Of a stretch of 64,000 bases of DNA, positions 44,620-53,237 are shown piece by piece. The stretch is from Lachnospiraceae bacterium (lineage in GTDB: Bacteria; Bacillota; Clostridia; Lachnospirales; Lachnospiraceae). Under the pieces are notes generated by a model, which did not search any database, had not been told where the DNA came from, and was given only the letters and a program-made list of their open reading frames with translations. Location of the stretch: contig JAFVXW010000087.1 of NCBI GenBank assembly GCA_017500935.1, forward strand, positions 1 through 64,000, read 5' to 3'. Within the stretch, counting starts at the first letter, position 1. Every line of letters begins with the position of its first letter. The position numbers and the translations under genes are program-made.

Positions 44620-45681
44620 TTAGTCCTCCAGGATCACTTCGTGACCGGTTTCTGCGGATTTGTAAATTGCATCAAGGATCTTCATCAGGGTTACGCCGTC
44701 TTCTGCGGGAGATTTGCAGGGAGTACCGTTGATGATGCAGTCTACATAGTGGTTGATCTCGTTGGCAAACAGACCGTCAAAGGAAAGGGCAGTGGAGGTG
44801 CACAGCTGTACATTGCTCATATAGCCGTTGGTCTCTGTAAACAGTTCCAGTTCGGGATCGAGCATAGCGCCTGCCTTGGTGCCAAACAGCTGGATCTTGC
44901 CTTCGTCTTTCTTTAAGTTAAGAGAGAAGGATGCTTCCACGGAAACAACAGCGCCGTTGTCGTAACGGATCAGAGCGGTAGCCATGTCTTCTACGTCAAA
45001 GATATCTTCATTGGAGGTGGTGGAAGCAACGTAACCCTTCTTGTCAGCCAGTTCTCTGCGGTCGCCCAGTTTGTGGAAGGTTGCACCGTATACGGAAACG
45101 GGCTTGGGGTTGCCAAGCAGGAAACGGGTCAGGTCGATGACATGCACGCCAAGGTCGATCAGGGGACCGCCTGCGGACAGTGCCTTGTTGCCAAACCAGC
45201 CGCCGGGACAGCCGTTGCGGCGCAGGTAGGTAGCCTTTGCGTAGTAGATTTCACCGAAAGTTCCCTTGTCGATGAAGTCTTCTAAAAGCAGGCAGTCATT
45301 GCCGTAGCGGCGTACAAAACCGATCATTAACAGCTTGCCGTTTTTCTTTGCGGCATCCATCATTGCCTGTGCTTCGTCTGCGTTGGTAGCCATGGGCTTT
45401 TCACACAGAACGTGTTTGCCGGCATTCAATGCCATAATGGTACAGGGCGCATGTGCTGCGTTCCAGGTGCAGACGCTGACTGCGTCGATTTCGGGAAGTT
45501 CTGCCAGCATAGTGGCTTCATCGGTGTACAGACGGGTTACGCCGTATTTTTCACCCATCTTTTTAAGCTGGGTTTCGTTGATATCGCAGAATGCGTAAAG
45601 TTCAACATTGGGGTTTTTTAAATAGCCCTGAATATGTTCGTTGGAAATACTGCCGGTGCCGACAATCGCTACTTTGATCAT
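44620..45681 (-). CDS. Gfo/Idh/MocA family oxidoreductase
   Basis: A 353-residue NAD(P)-dependent dehydrogenase. The N-terminal Rossmann motif VGTGSISNEH is at about residues 7-16, and the CEKPMATN block near 93-100 holds the family's catalytic Lys. The central GGPLIDLGVHVIDL segment near 170-183 contains the Asp and His typical of inositol and glucose-fructose oxidoreductases. It oxidises a sugar hydroxyl to a keto group or the reverse. It sits between two isomerase-like genes, so they may process one keto-sugar. Confidence 0.88.
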   Translation of the reverse strand: MIKVAIVGTGSISNEHIQGYLKNPNVELYAFCDINETQLKKMGEKYGVTRLYTDEATMLAELPEIDAVSVCTWNAAHAPCTIMALNAGKHVLCEKPMATNADEAQAMMDAAKKNGKLLMIGFVRRYGNDCLLLEDFIDKGTFGEIYYAKATYLRRNGCPGGWFGNKALSAGGPLIDLGVHVIDLTRFLLGNPKPVSVYGATFHKLGDRRELADKKGYVASTTSNEDIFDVEDMATALIRYDNGAVVSVEASFSLNLKKDEGKIQLFGTKAGAMLDPELELFTETNGYMSNVQLCTSTALSFDGLFANEINHYVDCIINGTPCKSPAEDGVTLMKILDAIYKSAETGHEVILED

Positions 45682-45709
45682 GATGCCGAGTCCTTTCTGT
45701 GGTGAGTTA

Positions 45710-46552
45710 TTATTTGATCAGGCTGTTTAAGAAGGTAACTGCCTTGCGGATATCTGCTTCGGGATCATCGCCTACTTCACGTTCGATGGTCAGGTAGCCC
45801 TTGTAGCCGATTTCATCCAGTGCCTTTAAGTATGCGGGGAAATCCACGCTGCCTTCGCCCAGGGGAACTTCTTCAAAGGAAGGGCTTGCCAGCATCTCAG
45901 CTTCCACCAGACCGTAAATGATCTCGGGATCACGGTAGTAATTCTGTACGCCGTCCTTTGCGTGGGTGTGAACAATGTAATCCTTCAGGTTATGTACAGC
46001 CTTTACAGGATCATCGCCGGTAACCATTACAAGGTTTGCGGGATCTAAGTTAACCGCAACACCGGTGGAGTGGAGGCTGTCTAAGAATGCCTTTAAAACA
46101 GCGGAGGTTTCGGGACCGGTCTCGATCGCAAAATGAGCCTTTAAGCTGTCTGCGTATTCTGCCAGTGCACCGCAGGCATCCTGCAGGATGTGGAAGCGTT
46201 CGTGACTGGGATCTGCAGGGATAACGCCGACATGGGTGGTAACAATGTCACATTCCAGTTCTTTTGCCAGATCCAGGATGCGTTTGGATTTTTCAACCAG
46301 CATGGGGTTTTTGTCGGGTTTGTAAAAGCCCTGGCCAAGGTCGCCGCAGAGTGCGGAAATGGTCAGACCTTCGGATTTTACCATGTCAAGAAATTCTTTG
46401 CGCTTTGCGCCGGTAAGGTTCTCGGGAGCCAGCTCACCGTAGGTGGAATACACCTGGATACCGGATGCGCCAACGTTTTTCGCCTTTTTTAATGCGGTGG
46501 GGATATCAGTTCTGAATGAATCCATTAAGACACCGATGGAAAAATTGTACAT
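45710..46552 (-). CDS. Sugar phosphate isomerase/epimerase family protein (first in minus operon)
   Basis: A 280-residue TIM barrel. Likely metal residues lie in AIETGP near 145, VNLDPANL near 166-173, IVHTHAKD near 199-206 and TIEREVG near 255. It starts the minus operon, 28 bases ahead of the Gfo/Idh gene, and has a GGAGG site. The partner isomerase gene two positions on is a paralogue. Exact substrate unknown. Confidence 0.83.
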   Translation of the reverse strand: MYNFSIGVLMDSFRTDIPTALKKAKNVGASGIQVYSTYGELAPENLTGAKRKEFLDMVKSEGLTISALCGDLGQGFYKPDKNPMLVEKSKRILDLAKELECDIVTTHVGVIPADPSHERFHILQDACGALAEYADSLKAHFAIETGPETSAVLKAFLDSLHSTGVAVNLDPANLVMVTGDDPVKAVHNLKDYIVHTHAKDGVQNYYRDPEIIYGLVEAEMLASPSFEEVPLGEGSVDFPAYLKALDEIGYKGYLTIEREVGDDPEADIRKAVTFLNSLIK

Positions 46553-46587
46553 AGGAAAGTCCTCCTTTTTTCAGTAAGAAATATGTA

Positions 46588-46643
46588 CCGGTTAAAAACC
46601 GGCATGTCTATTTCTATTATAGAAGAATCGGTGAAAAAGTAAA
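46588..46643 (-). promoter_or_regulatory. Promoter and dyad of the minus sugar operon
   Basis: On the minus strand TTTACT (46638-46643) and TATAAT (46616-46621) are 16 bases apart. A dyad CCGGTT-AAA-AACCGG (46588-46602) lies just inside the transcript and may be an operator or hairpin. Confidence 0.68.
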
Positions 46644-46701
46644 GAGAAGATGTTGACAAGTATTAAGAGAATTTTGTTGTTTTTGTGAGAATATCATTGT
46701 G

Positions 46702-46717
46702 TTTGATGCGGTTTCAA
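46702..46717. promoter_or_regulatory. Weak LacI/CcpA-like operator in the divergent region
   Basis: TTTGATGCGGTTTCAA contains TTGA and TCAA arms around a central CG and a good right half of a catabolite-repression site, but the left half is poor. It lies midway between the minus sugar operon and the ABC importer promoter. The 309-bp gap from 46553 to 46861 otherwise holds only the two promoters and A/T-rich sequence. Confidence 0.35.
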
Positions 46718-46775
46718 TTGTAAAAATTGGATAAAATACACAAAAAACATATGGAAATTTAGACAATTATTCAGA

Positions 46776-46804
46776 TTGCCACTGGGATGAAATACAGTTA
46801 TAAT
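46776..46804 (+). promoter_or_regulatory. Promoter of the ABC sugar importer
   Basis: TTGCCA (46776-46781) and TATAAT (46799-46804) have a 17-base spacer, 58 bases before the start at 46862. Confidence 0.82.
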
Positions 46805-46861
46805 GATTTTATCATATTAGCGCAGAAAATGACGTTTCTGTGCTTTAAAAGGAGGAACAAT

Positions 46862-48220
46862 ATGAAAAAGAAAGTAATTTCCTTATTACTGGTTGCTGCT
46901 ATGACCAGCTCTCTGCTGGCTGGCTGCGGCGCAAAAGATGCTGAGACCAGCTCTTCTGCTTCCGGCGATGGCGTTACCCTGCGTTTCATCGACATCACCA
47001 CCAACCCTCAGAGACAGGAATTCTTTGAAAACACTTTTGCAGCTTTCAAAGAAGAGACCGGCATCACCGTTGAATACGAAGGTGTTCCGTGGGACAACGC
47101 TGCTGACAAGGTAACCGTTCTTGGTGCAGCAAACGACCTTCCCGACGTTCTGACTGTTGCAGGTCAGTGGATGGGTCAGTTCACCCAGGCAGGCTGGCTG
47201 ATGGATCTAGATGATTACTATGCATCCGAAATCGAACCCAACGTTAACGTTGCTACTACCATGGTAGTTGAAACCGAAAGAGATCTGTACAATCATGTAT
47301 ACAGAATTCCGGACGGTCTGATGAACGCTGGTATCTTTTATCGTAAAGACTGGGTAGAAGAAATCGGTTATGAAATTCCTACCGGTGCTGACTGGAACTG
47401 GCAGGCATATTATGATCTTGCTGCAGCTCTTACCGATCCTTCCAAGAATCGTTACGGATCTTCCTTCCGCGGCGGCCGCGGCGCTTATGACCGTGTAACC
47501 GACGTTTTCGTTGGTCTTCATGAAGGTTATCAGTATGATGAAGAAGGTAACTACCTGTTCACCGATGACGAAGCAATTGCAGCATTCGAAAACTTCTGCA
47601 CCATGTATACCAACGGCAGCGCTCCTAAGGACTCCTTAAACTGGGGCTTCTCCGAAATGGTTGACGGCTTTGTTGGTGGTATGACCGGTACTCTGTACAA
47701 CAACACTGACGTAGTTCCTACCCTGCTTGAAAAGATGGAAGAGAGCCAGTGGGGTGTTCTTCCTGTTCCTACCGCTGCTGACGGCAAGGTTTACAACAGC
47801 ACCGGTGCTTCTTACTCCTACGGTATCGCTGCTAACACCGAATACCCTGAAGAAGCTAAAAAACTGATCAACTTCCTGTGCGAGCCTGAAAACAGCATGA
47901 ACTACTGCAAGATCGCTGGTATGCTTCCTGTAAGAAACGACGTAGGTGATGACCCTCTGTACGGCGGCGATGGCCCTTACAGCGGATTCCTTGTACAGCT
48001 TGACTACCCTAACCTGGTATATCCTGCAGGCTACGGCGCATTCGATTACACCGATCTGCATCAGGATGCAATGCATACTGAAATCCAGAAGTACCTGCTT
48101 GGCCAGCAGAGCGCTGCTGATGTTCTGAACAACATCGGTAATGAACTGACTGCAAGAATGAAGAAGTATCTGGCTGACAACGAAGGTTCTACCATTGAAG
48201 CACCTCGTCTTCCTAAATAA
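46862..48220 (+). CDS. Extracellular solute-binding lipoprotein of sugar ABC transporter
   Basis: A 452-residue family 1 solute-binding protein. The signal peptide ends in the lipobox LLAGC (Cys about residue 22), followed by a Ser/Thr linker. The start at 46862 has AGGAGG about 8 bases upstream. It delivers an oligosaccharide or sugar to the two permeases. Codons are strongly biased to GCT, GTT and ACC compared with neighbours, typical of a highly expressed gene. A hairpin separates it from the permeases. Confidence 0.93.
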   Translation: MKKKVISLLLVAAMTSSLLAGCGAKDAETSSSASGDGVTLRFIDITTNPQRQEFFENTFAAFKEETGITVEYEGVPWDNAADKVTVLGAANDLPDVLTVAGQWMGQFTQAGWLMDLDDYYASEIEPNVNVATTMVVETERDLYNHVYRIPDGLMNAGIFYRKDWVEEIGYEIPTGADWNWQAYYDLAAALTDPSKNRYGSSFRGGRGAYDRVTDVFVGLHEGYQYDEEGNYLFTDDEAIAAFENFCTMYTNGSAPKDSLNWGFSEMVDGFVGGMTGTLYNNTDVVPTLLEKMEESQWGVLPVPTAADGKVYNSTGASYSYGIAANTEYPEEAKKLINFLCEPENSMNYCKIAGMLPVRNDVGDDPLYGGDGPYSGFLVQLDYPNLVYPAGYGAFDYTDLHQDAMHTEIQKYLLGQQSAADVLNNIGNELTARMKKYLADNEGSTIEAPRLPK

Positions 48221-48253
48221 TCGGGTACATAAAGTCATTAATAACTAAGTTTA

Positions 48254-48299
48254 TGGAGGGAATAACGGAACCATTAAGAAAACGGATTCCCTCCATTTT
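48254..48299 (+). terminator. Intercistronic hairpin between binding protein and permease genes
   Basis: TGGAGGGAAT (48254-48263) pairs perfectly with ATTCCCTCCA (48286-48295), followed by TTTTC. It probably terminates most transcripts or protects the upstream mRNA, giving more binding protein than permease. Confidence 0.72.
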
Positions 48300-48355
48300 C
48301 TTAAACAGAATAATGCTATCTGTAAATAACATGACAAAAGGAGTGTGAGATTTAC

Positions 48356-49234
48356 TTGAATAAGAAATATACTCCCTGGCTCTTTTTAGCGCCGGTTATT
48401 CTTTCTCTGGTGCTTCTGTTTGGCTATCCTCTGATCCGAAGCATTTTTATGGCTTTCCAGAATTATAAGCTGACAGCACCCAATGATGTATATTTTGTTG
48501 GTCTGGACAATTTCAAAAAGGTATTCGCTGCCGGTGAATTGGGTCTGATCACAAAGAACTCCCTTCTGTGGGTAATTATCTCAGTAGCAGGTCAGGCAAT
48601 CTTTGGTATGATCCTGGCACTGGCTCTGAAAAAGAAGTTTAATGGCCGTGGTATTTATCAGTCCATCGTATTCCTTCCCTGGGCTGTATCCGGCTTCGTT
48701 GTAGGTTTGATCTGGCGTTTCTCCTTCAACGGTGAATACGGTATCGTGAACAACCTGCTTTTAAAATTCGGTCTTGTGGATGAAAAAGTTTCCTGGTTAA
48801 GTACTCCCGGACTTTCTCTGGCAGTTCCGATCAGTGCGATGATGTGGATCGGTATTCCTTTCTTTGCGATCAATATTCTGGCAGCTCTGCAGTCTATCTC
48901 CGCTGATATTTATGAAGCGGCTGACGTAGACGGCTGTGGTGCGATAAGAGCATTCTTCCAGATTACCCTTCCTTTCATCAAGCCTACCCTGATCACTACG
49001 ATTCTGTTAAGAACCATCTGGGTTTTCAACTCCTTCGATCTGATCATGGTAATCACGGACGGCGGTCCTGCGAATACTTCTCAGACGCTGACCTCTTATA
49101 TGTATGCGAAAGCGTTCGGTAACTATGACCTGGGTCAGGCTGCAGCCCTGGGTGTTATCCTGATGATCTTCTTAAGCCTGTATGCGCTGCTGTTCCTGAA
49201 GGTGACCAATTACGATAAGGCAGGTGATTTCTAA
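48356..49234 (+). CDS. Sugar ABC transporter permease (MalF-type)
   Basis: A 292-residue inner membrane permease with six hydrophobic segments. The ATPase-contact EAA loop is EAADVDGCGAIRAFFQITLP near 186-205. The start is TTG at 48356 with AAAGGAG about 12 bases upstream; no ATG is closer. It stops directly before the next permease. It forms the channel with the 49235 gene product. No ATPase gene is in the locus; such importers commonly share an MsmK-type ATPase. Confidence 0.93.
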   Translation: MNKKYTPWLFLAPVILSLVLLFGYPLIRSIFMAFQNYKLTAPNDVYFVGLDNFKKVFAAGELGLITKNSLLWVIISVAGQAIFGMILALALKKKFNGRGIYQSIVFLPWAVSGFVVGLIWRFSFNGEYGIVNNLLLKFGLVDEKVSWLSTPGLSLAVPISAMMWIGIPFFAINILAALQSISADIYEAADVDGCGAIRAFFQITLPFIKPTLITTILLRTIWVFNSFDLIMVITDGGPANTSQTLTSYMYAKAFGNYDLGQAAALGVILMIFLSLYALLFLKVTNYDKAGDF

Positions 49235-50077
49235 ATGAATAAAAAGGCGAAAAAATATTCCGTTATTGCTCTTCGCGTTGTAATCATGGCCTTTTTCCTG
49301 GTTCTGGTTGTGGCGCCCATTTACTGGATCACCGTTACCGCATTCAAAAAGAGTAATGAAATTCTGGACCTGCTCAACATGTCCTATTTCCCCAGAGAAC
49401 CGATCATTACCAACTTCTTCGAGCTGTTTAAGCAGTACGATTACGGTGTTCTGTTAAAGAACAGTTTGATCGTTTCCATTATTGCGGCACTGGTGGTAAC
49501 CATTTTTGCGATGTTCGGCGGTTATGCAATGGCCCGTTTTAACTTCAAGGGAAAAAATACAGTGGTACTGTTTTTCCTGATCACCCAGATGATCCCTGGT
49601 ATTCTGGTTCTGATCCCTGTTTATGAAGCATATTCCAAGATGGGTCTGACCAACACCCTGATGGGTCTGATCATTTACTATATTGCAGGTAACCTTCCTT
49701 TCTGTGTAATTACCATGCGAAGCTTCTTCGAACGCATTCCTGTTTCTCTGGAAGAAGCAGCGAAGGTGGATGGCTGCTCCAGACTGCAGGCACTGTTTAA
49801 GGTTATTTTACCTATCATGCTGCCCAGTATCATCGCAGTATTCGTATTTGGCTTTATCGGCGGCTGGAACGAACTGATCGCAGGTACCATCTTTATCAGT
49901 AAGATGGATCTGTGGACCATTCCTGTCGGCTTAAAGACTCTGATCGGCAAGTACAATGTAGAATGGGGTCTGATGTGTGCAGGTGGTGTAATGGCACTGG
50001 TTCCTACCGCAATCATGTTCGCATTCATGCAGAAGTACGTTGTAGACGGTCTGACTGCAGGTGCGGTAAAAGAATAA
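49235..50077 (+). CDS. Carbohydrate ABC transporter permease (MalG-type)
   Basis: A 280-residue permease with six hydrophobic segments and the EAA loop EAAKVDGCSRLQALFKVILP near 175-194. It starts immediately after the stop of the first permease, so the two are coupled. A terminator follows at 50098-50126. It completes the importer that diverges from the isomerase/dehydrogenase operon. Confidence 0.93.
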   Translation: MNKKAKKYSVIALRVVIMAFFLVLVVAPIYWITVTAFKKSNEILDLLNMSYFPREPIITNFFELFKQYDYGVLLKNSLIVSIIAALVVTIFAMFGGYAMARFNFKGKNTVVLFFLITQMIPGILVLIPVYEAYSKMGLTNTLMGLIIYYIAGNLPFCVITMRSFFERIPVSLEEAAKVDGCSRLQALFKVILPIMLPSIIAVFVFGFIGGWNELIAGTIFISKMDLWTIPVGLKTLIGKYNVEWGLMCAGGVMALVPTAIMFAFMQKYVVDGLTAGAVKE

Positions 50078-50097
50078 TTGCTTATATGATGTTAAAT

Positions 50098-50126
50098 GGC
50101 GGGCTCTTTGGAGTCCGCCGTTTTTT
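50098..50126 (+). terminator. Terminator of the sugar ABC importer operon
   Basis: GGCGGGCTC (50098-50106) pairs with GAGTCCGCC (50111-50119) with one G-T pair; six T follow. A TGGCA-TATG-TGCCA palindrome (50127-50140) lies just beyond, before the endonuclease gene. Confidence 0.87.
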
Positions 50127-50167
50127 GGCATATGTGCCATTGATTATGAGAGGAAGCTGTTTGTATT

Positions 50168-50926
50168 ATGAAACTGACAACATTTAATATCCGCTGCGAC
50201 TGCGGCAAAGACGGCAATAATAATTTTGTTTACAGAAAACCGCTGATCCTGGATACGATCAGACGCAACATGCCGGAGATCATCTGTTTTCAGGAGGTAT
50301 TTCCGCATGTGGCAGAATGGCTGAAAGAAGAACTGAGAGAATATGTTGTGTTGGGCTGCGGACGCGGTGCAGATCTTTATGATGAACAGATGACAGTGGC
50401 ATTCAAAAAGGATGCCTTTAATCTGATCAGAATGGAAACCTACTGGATGTCTGAAACACCCTATGTGCCCGGCAGCCGCTACCCTGAGCAGAGTCTGTGT
50501 CCCCGTACCTGTACGGAGCTTGTGCTGTTTGAAAATGCCAGCGGCAAGGTATTCCGTCTGATCAATACCCATCTGGATCACGAGGGTGTGCTTGCCAGAC
50601 AGTTGGGATTAAGACAGATCATGAAAAAGCTGGAAAACGAAACTTTCTTTGCAGAAGTGCCCGTGATCGTGACCGGCGATTTCAATGCATATCCGGACAG
50701 TGAAGAGATCAGGGAAATCACAGAATATCCCGGATTTGTGGATGCGACAAAGGATATCGGTACTACCTGGCATGACTTTATGCGCCATCCGGACAGTGCG
50801 CAGATTGACTATATTTTCATTAAGGGAAATCTGGTATGTGAAGGTGTGGAAAAGTGGACGGATTCCTGTGACGGCGTATATCTGTCGGATCATCATCCGG
50901 TTTGTGCAAATTTAAAGCTGCTCTGA
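50168..50926 (+). CDS. Endonuclease/exonuclease/phosphatase family protein
   Basis: A 252-residue metal-dependent phosphohydrolase fold. The conserved acidic/His motifs are visible: NTHLDHEG near 132-139, TGDFNAYPDS near 168-177 and LSDHHPV near 239-245. Substrates in the family range from DNA to phosphoesters and sphingomyelin, so specificity is open. It lies after the importer terminator and is convergent with plsC, sharing a bidirectional hairpin. Confidence 0.87.
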   Translation: MKLTTFNIRCDCGKDGNNNFVYRKPLILDTIRRNMPEIICFQEVFPHVAEWLKEELREYVVLGCGRGADLYDEQMTVAFKKDAFNLIRMETYWMSETPYVPGSRYPEQSLCPRTCTELVLFENASGKVFRLINTHLDHEGVLARQLGLRQIMKKLENETFFAEVPVIVTGDFNAYPDSEEIREITEYPGFVDATKDIGTTWHDFMRHPDSAQIDYIFIKGNLVCEGVEKWTDSCDGVYLSDHHPVCANLKLL

Positions 50927-50939
50927 TTTCAGAGCAGCT
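50916..50939. terminator. Bidirectional terminator overlapping two stop codons
   Basis: AGCTGCTCTGA (50916-50926) pairs with TCAGAGCAGCT (50929-50939). The stop codons of the two convergent genes lie in the stem, then CTTTGTTTTT on one side and TTTAAA on the other. Confidence 0.8.
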
Positions 50940-51663
50940 CTTTGTTTTTGAAATACATTCTTTTGATTTCGGCCTCTGTCATACCGCAGAGGTTTTTTTT
51001 CTGTGCTTTGTCCAGCTGATCGGGGTAGATCGGTTCACCGTATTCAATGATGACTCTGACAGGTTTGATCTTGGGAAACTGGTCTTCAAACATGGCGCTG
51101 GCGTTGACGATGGCAACAGGAACAACGGGACAGTGTGACTTCTCCGCAATTTTAAAGCTTCCTGCGTGGAACGGTAAAAAGGAATCCTTTTCTTTGTTGC
51201 GGGTGCCTTCCGGGAAGATGCAGATGGAAATGCCGGACTTCATCTTTTCGATGGCGGCCAGGATCATTTTCATGCCTTCCTTGATATTGCTGCGGTCTAA
51301 AAACAGGCAGTGAATGTTGCGCATCCAGTTGGATAAAAGAGGCCATTTCTGCAGGCTGTCCTTTGCCACATAGCCGGTGGGAGAGGGCATCTGCACATAG
51401 GTGAGAAGAATGTCAAACGCACTGGTGTGGTTGGGAACATACAAAACAGCGGTATCTGTCGGAATACGTTCTTTGCCGATATAGGTGACTTCTACGCCGG
51501 AAATTTTCAGGCAGAATCCAAAAGCCCACTGAATGACAGCTTTGGAGCTTTTGTCTTTAAGTGTTGGATTAAATTTGCCGATGATCCATTCCGCGATCAG
51601 AAGCGGGATGCTAAGGATCAAAAAGGTTACTACGGTCGTGACTACGCAGATAAAACGAAACAT
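50929..51663 (-). CDS. plsC: 1-acyl-sn-glycerol-3-phosphate acyltransferase
   Basis: A 244-residue membrane acyltransferase that makes phosphatidic acid. The catalytic NHTSAFD (HX4D) lies near residues 70-76 and FPEGTRN near 145-151. An N-terminal hydrophobic stretch anchors it. The start is taken at ATG 51663 with AAAGG about 8 bases upstream; the longer frame reaches 51741 without a site. It is a second acyltransferase besides the zinc-ribbon protein at 27400. Confidence 0.9.
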   Translation of the reverse strand: MFRFICVVTTVVTFLILSIPLLIAEWIIGKFNPTLKDKSSKAVIQWAFGFCLKISGVEVTYIGKERIPTDTAVLYVPNHTSAFDILLTYVQMPSPTGYVAKDSLQKWPLLSNWMRNIHCLFLDRSNIKEGMKMILAAIEKMKSGISICIFPEGTRNKEKDSFLPFHAGSFKIAEKSHCPVVPVAIVNASAMFEDQFPKIKPVRVIIEYGEPIYPDQLDKAQKKNLCGMTEAEIKRMYFKNKELL

Positions 51664-51712
51664 GTCTGATACCTTTACTTTCTTTTGTAATAATAGACTG
51701 CAGGCAGTTATC

Positions 51713-51741
51713 AGTATAGCGTTCAAAGGGGGAAATTGCAA
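51713..51741 (-). promoter_or_regulatory. Promoter of plsC
   Basis: On the minus strand TTGCAA (51736-51741) and TATACT (51713-51718) have a 17-base spacer. Confidence 0.75.
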
Positions 51742-51799
51742 GTGGTTCCTTGCATAGGGAAGTACCGGCGTTCATAGAATAAAAGAAAACGGTTGTGTG

Positions 51800-52219
51800 A
51801 TGAATATGAAAAGCTGCAGATGGTTTCAGGTAATAGGATTGATGGTGCTGTTTTTTGTTTTGCCCGTGCTGTCAGGATGCAAAGGGCAGACACAGCAGAT
51901 GACAGAGCTGGAATTTACGGTAGTGGAGGAAGAGAGGCTTCCGGAGGAGCTTTTAAAAATGATCGAAAATAAAAAGAAGGAAATTTTTAAGCTGACTTAT
52001 GCGGACGGCGGTTATCTGTATTTGTGTGTTGGATACGGCATGCAGCAGACAGGCGGCTACAGTATTGTTGTCAACAGGCTGGCAGCTGCCCAAAACGCGG
52101 TTTATCTGGATACGGATCTGATGGGACCGACGGAGGCTGATCCGCAGAATGCCAATCCTTCTTATCCGTATATTGTGGTAAAAACACCTTTTGTCGATAA
52201 AACGGTTGTATTTGAGTGA
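51800..52219 (+). CDS. PrcB-like C-terminal domain lipoprotein
   Basis: A 139-residue exported protein. After a hydrophobic signal the lipobox LSGC gives an acylated cysteine near residue 26. The C-terminal half (GGYSIVVNRL near 83-92, then LMGPTEAD and YPYIVVKTP) matches the PrcB_C domain that binds protease complexes such as PrcA/subtilisin partners. The start could be GTG 51797, ATG 51800 or ATG 51806, as no clear ribosome site is present. No protease gene is adjacent. Confidence 0.75.
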   Translation: MNMKSCRWFQVIGLMVLFFVLPVLSGCKGQTQQMTELEFTVVEEERLPEELLKMIENKKKEIFKLTYADGGYLYLCVGYGMQQTGGYSIVVNRLAAAQNAVYLDTDLMGPTEADPQNANPSYPYIVVKTPFVDKTVVFE

Positions 52220-52356
52220 TTTTTATTTTCCCAGTGGTAAATTTATGCAGAATATGTTATGCTGAATGCAGTATTATGCAGAGTGACAGGATAAGTTAGA
52301 TCAATTACACCCGATGGCCTGCGGCCGGGGAATGGCTGTCACGGAAGGAGAAACAT

Positions 52357-53208
52357 ATGGATAAAGTAAAAACAATGGGAAAGGAAATGCTGATCATCAC
52401 ACTGGGTACGATCATTGCGGCCTGCGGTGTTTTCTTTTTTCTGGTTCCCAGCAATCTGTCTGTAGGAAGTATTTCAGGTCTTGCGGTTATTATCGGTAAT
52501 TTTGTGCCGCTGCCGATTTCTTCCATTACGATGATCTTAAACGTAGGTCTTTTGATCGTAGGATTTATTTTTGTAGGCAAGGAGTTTGGCGGAAAGACCG
52601 TATATACCTCTATACTTCTTCCTGTTTGTATCGGTATTCTGGAAAAAGCATTTCCCAACTTTCACTCTCTTTCCGGTGATCCCTTTGTGGACATGATTCT
52701 GTATGTGTTTACCGTGAGTGTGGGTCTGGCGATGCTGTTTAATGCCAATGCTTCTTCCGGCGGTCTGGACATTGTTGCCAAGCTTTTGAATAAGTTTTTG
52801 AAGATGGATCTGGGCACCGCAATGGCACTGCCCGGTATGGTGGTTGCACTTTCTGCAATTTTTGTATCCGATATCTATCTGGTGGTGCTGAGCGTGCTGG
52901 GTACCTATATTAATGGTATCATTATCGATCATTTTATTTTCGGCTTCTCCGTGAAAAAGAGAGTCTGCATCCTTTCCCAGAAGGAAAAGGAAATCCGCGA
53001 CTTTATCGTAAATGATCTGCACAGCGGTGCAACCATTTATGAGGCAATGGGTGCTTTTGACTATCAGAAGAAAAATGAGATCATCACGATCGTTGATAAG
53101 AATGAATACACCAAACTGATGAATTTCCTTGAAAAAACAGACGCCAATGCGTTTGTAACGGTTTATACAGTCAACAACATTATTTACAGACCCAAGAAAA
53201 AAGCCTGA
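52357..53208 (+). CDS. YitT family membrane protein
   Basis: A 283-residue protein. Five hydrophobic segments form the YitT/DUF161 core (residues 1-200) and the C-terminal DUF2179 domain follows (about 220-275, FVTVYTVNNIIYRP at the end). Function in Firmicutes is unclear; transport has been suggested. AAGGAG precedes the ATG. The upstream leader 52240-52350 has three ATGCAG repeats and a GGCC/GGCC hairpin. Confidence 0.88.
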   Translation: MDKVKTMGKEMLIITLGTIIAACGVFFFLVPSNLSVGSISGLAVIIGNFVPLPISSITMILNVGLLIVGFIFVGKEFGGKTVYTSILLPVCIGILEKAFPNFHSLSGDPFVDMILYVFTVSVGLAMLFNANASSGGLDIVAKLLNKFLKMDLGTAMALPGMVVALSAIFVSDIYLVVLSVLGTYINGIIIDHFIFGFSVKKRVCILSQKEKEIRDFIVNDLHSGATIYEAMGAFDYQKKNEIITIVDKNEYTKLMNFLEKTDANAFVTVYTVNNIIYRPKKKA

Positions 53209-53237
53209 TTTCAAAAAACGGACGGAGGAGTTACGAC

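Noticed and set aside
46702-46717. Definite catabolite-repression (cre) site
   Set aside because: Only the right half fits the consensus; reported as a weak operator instead.
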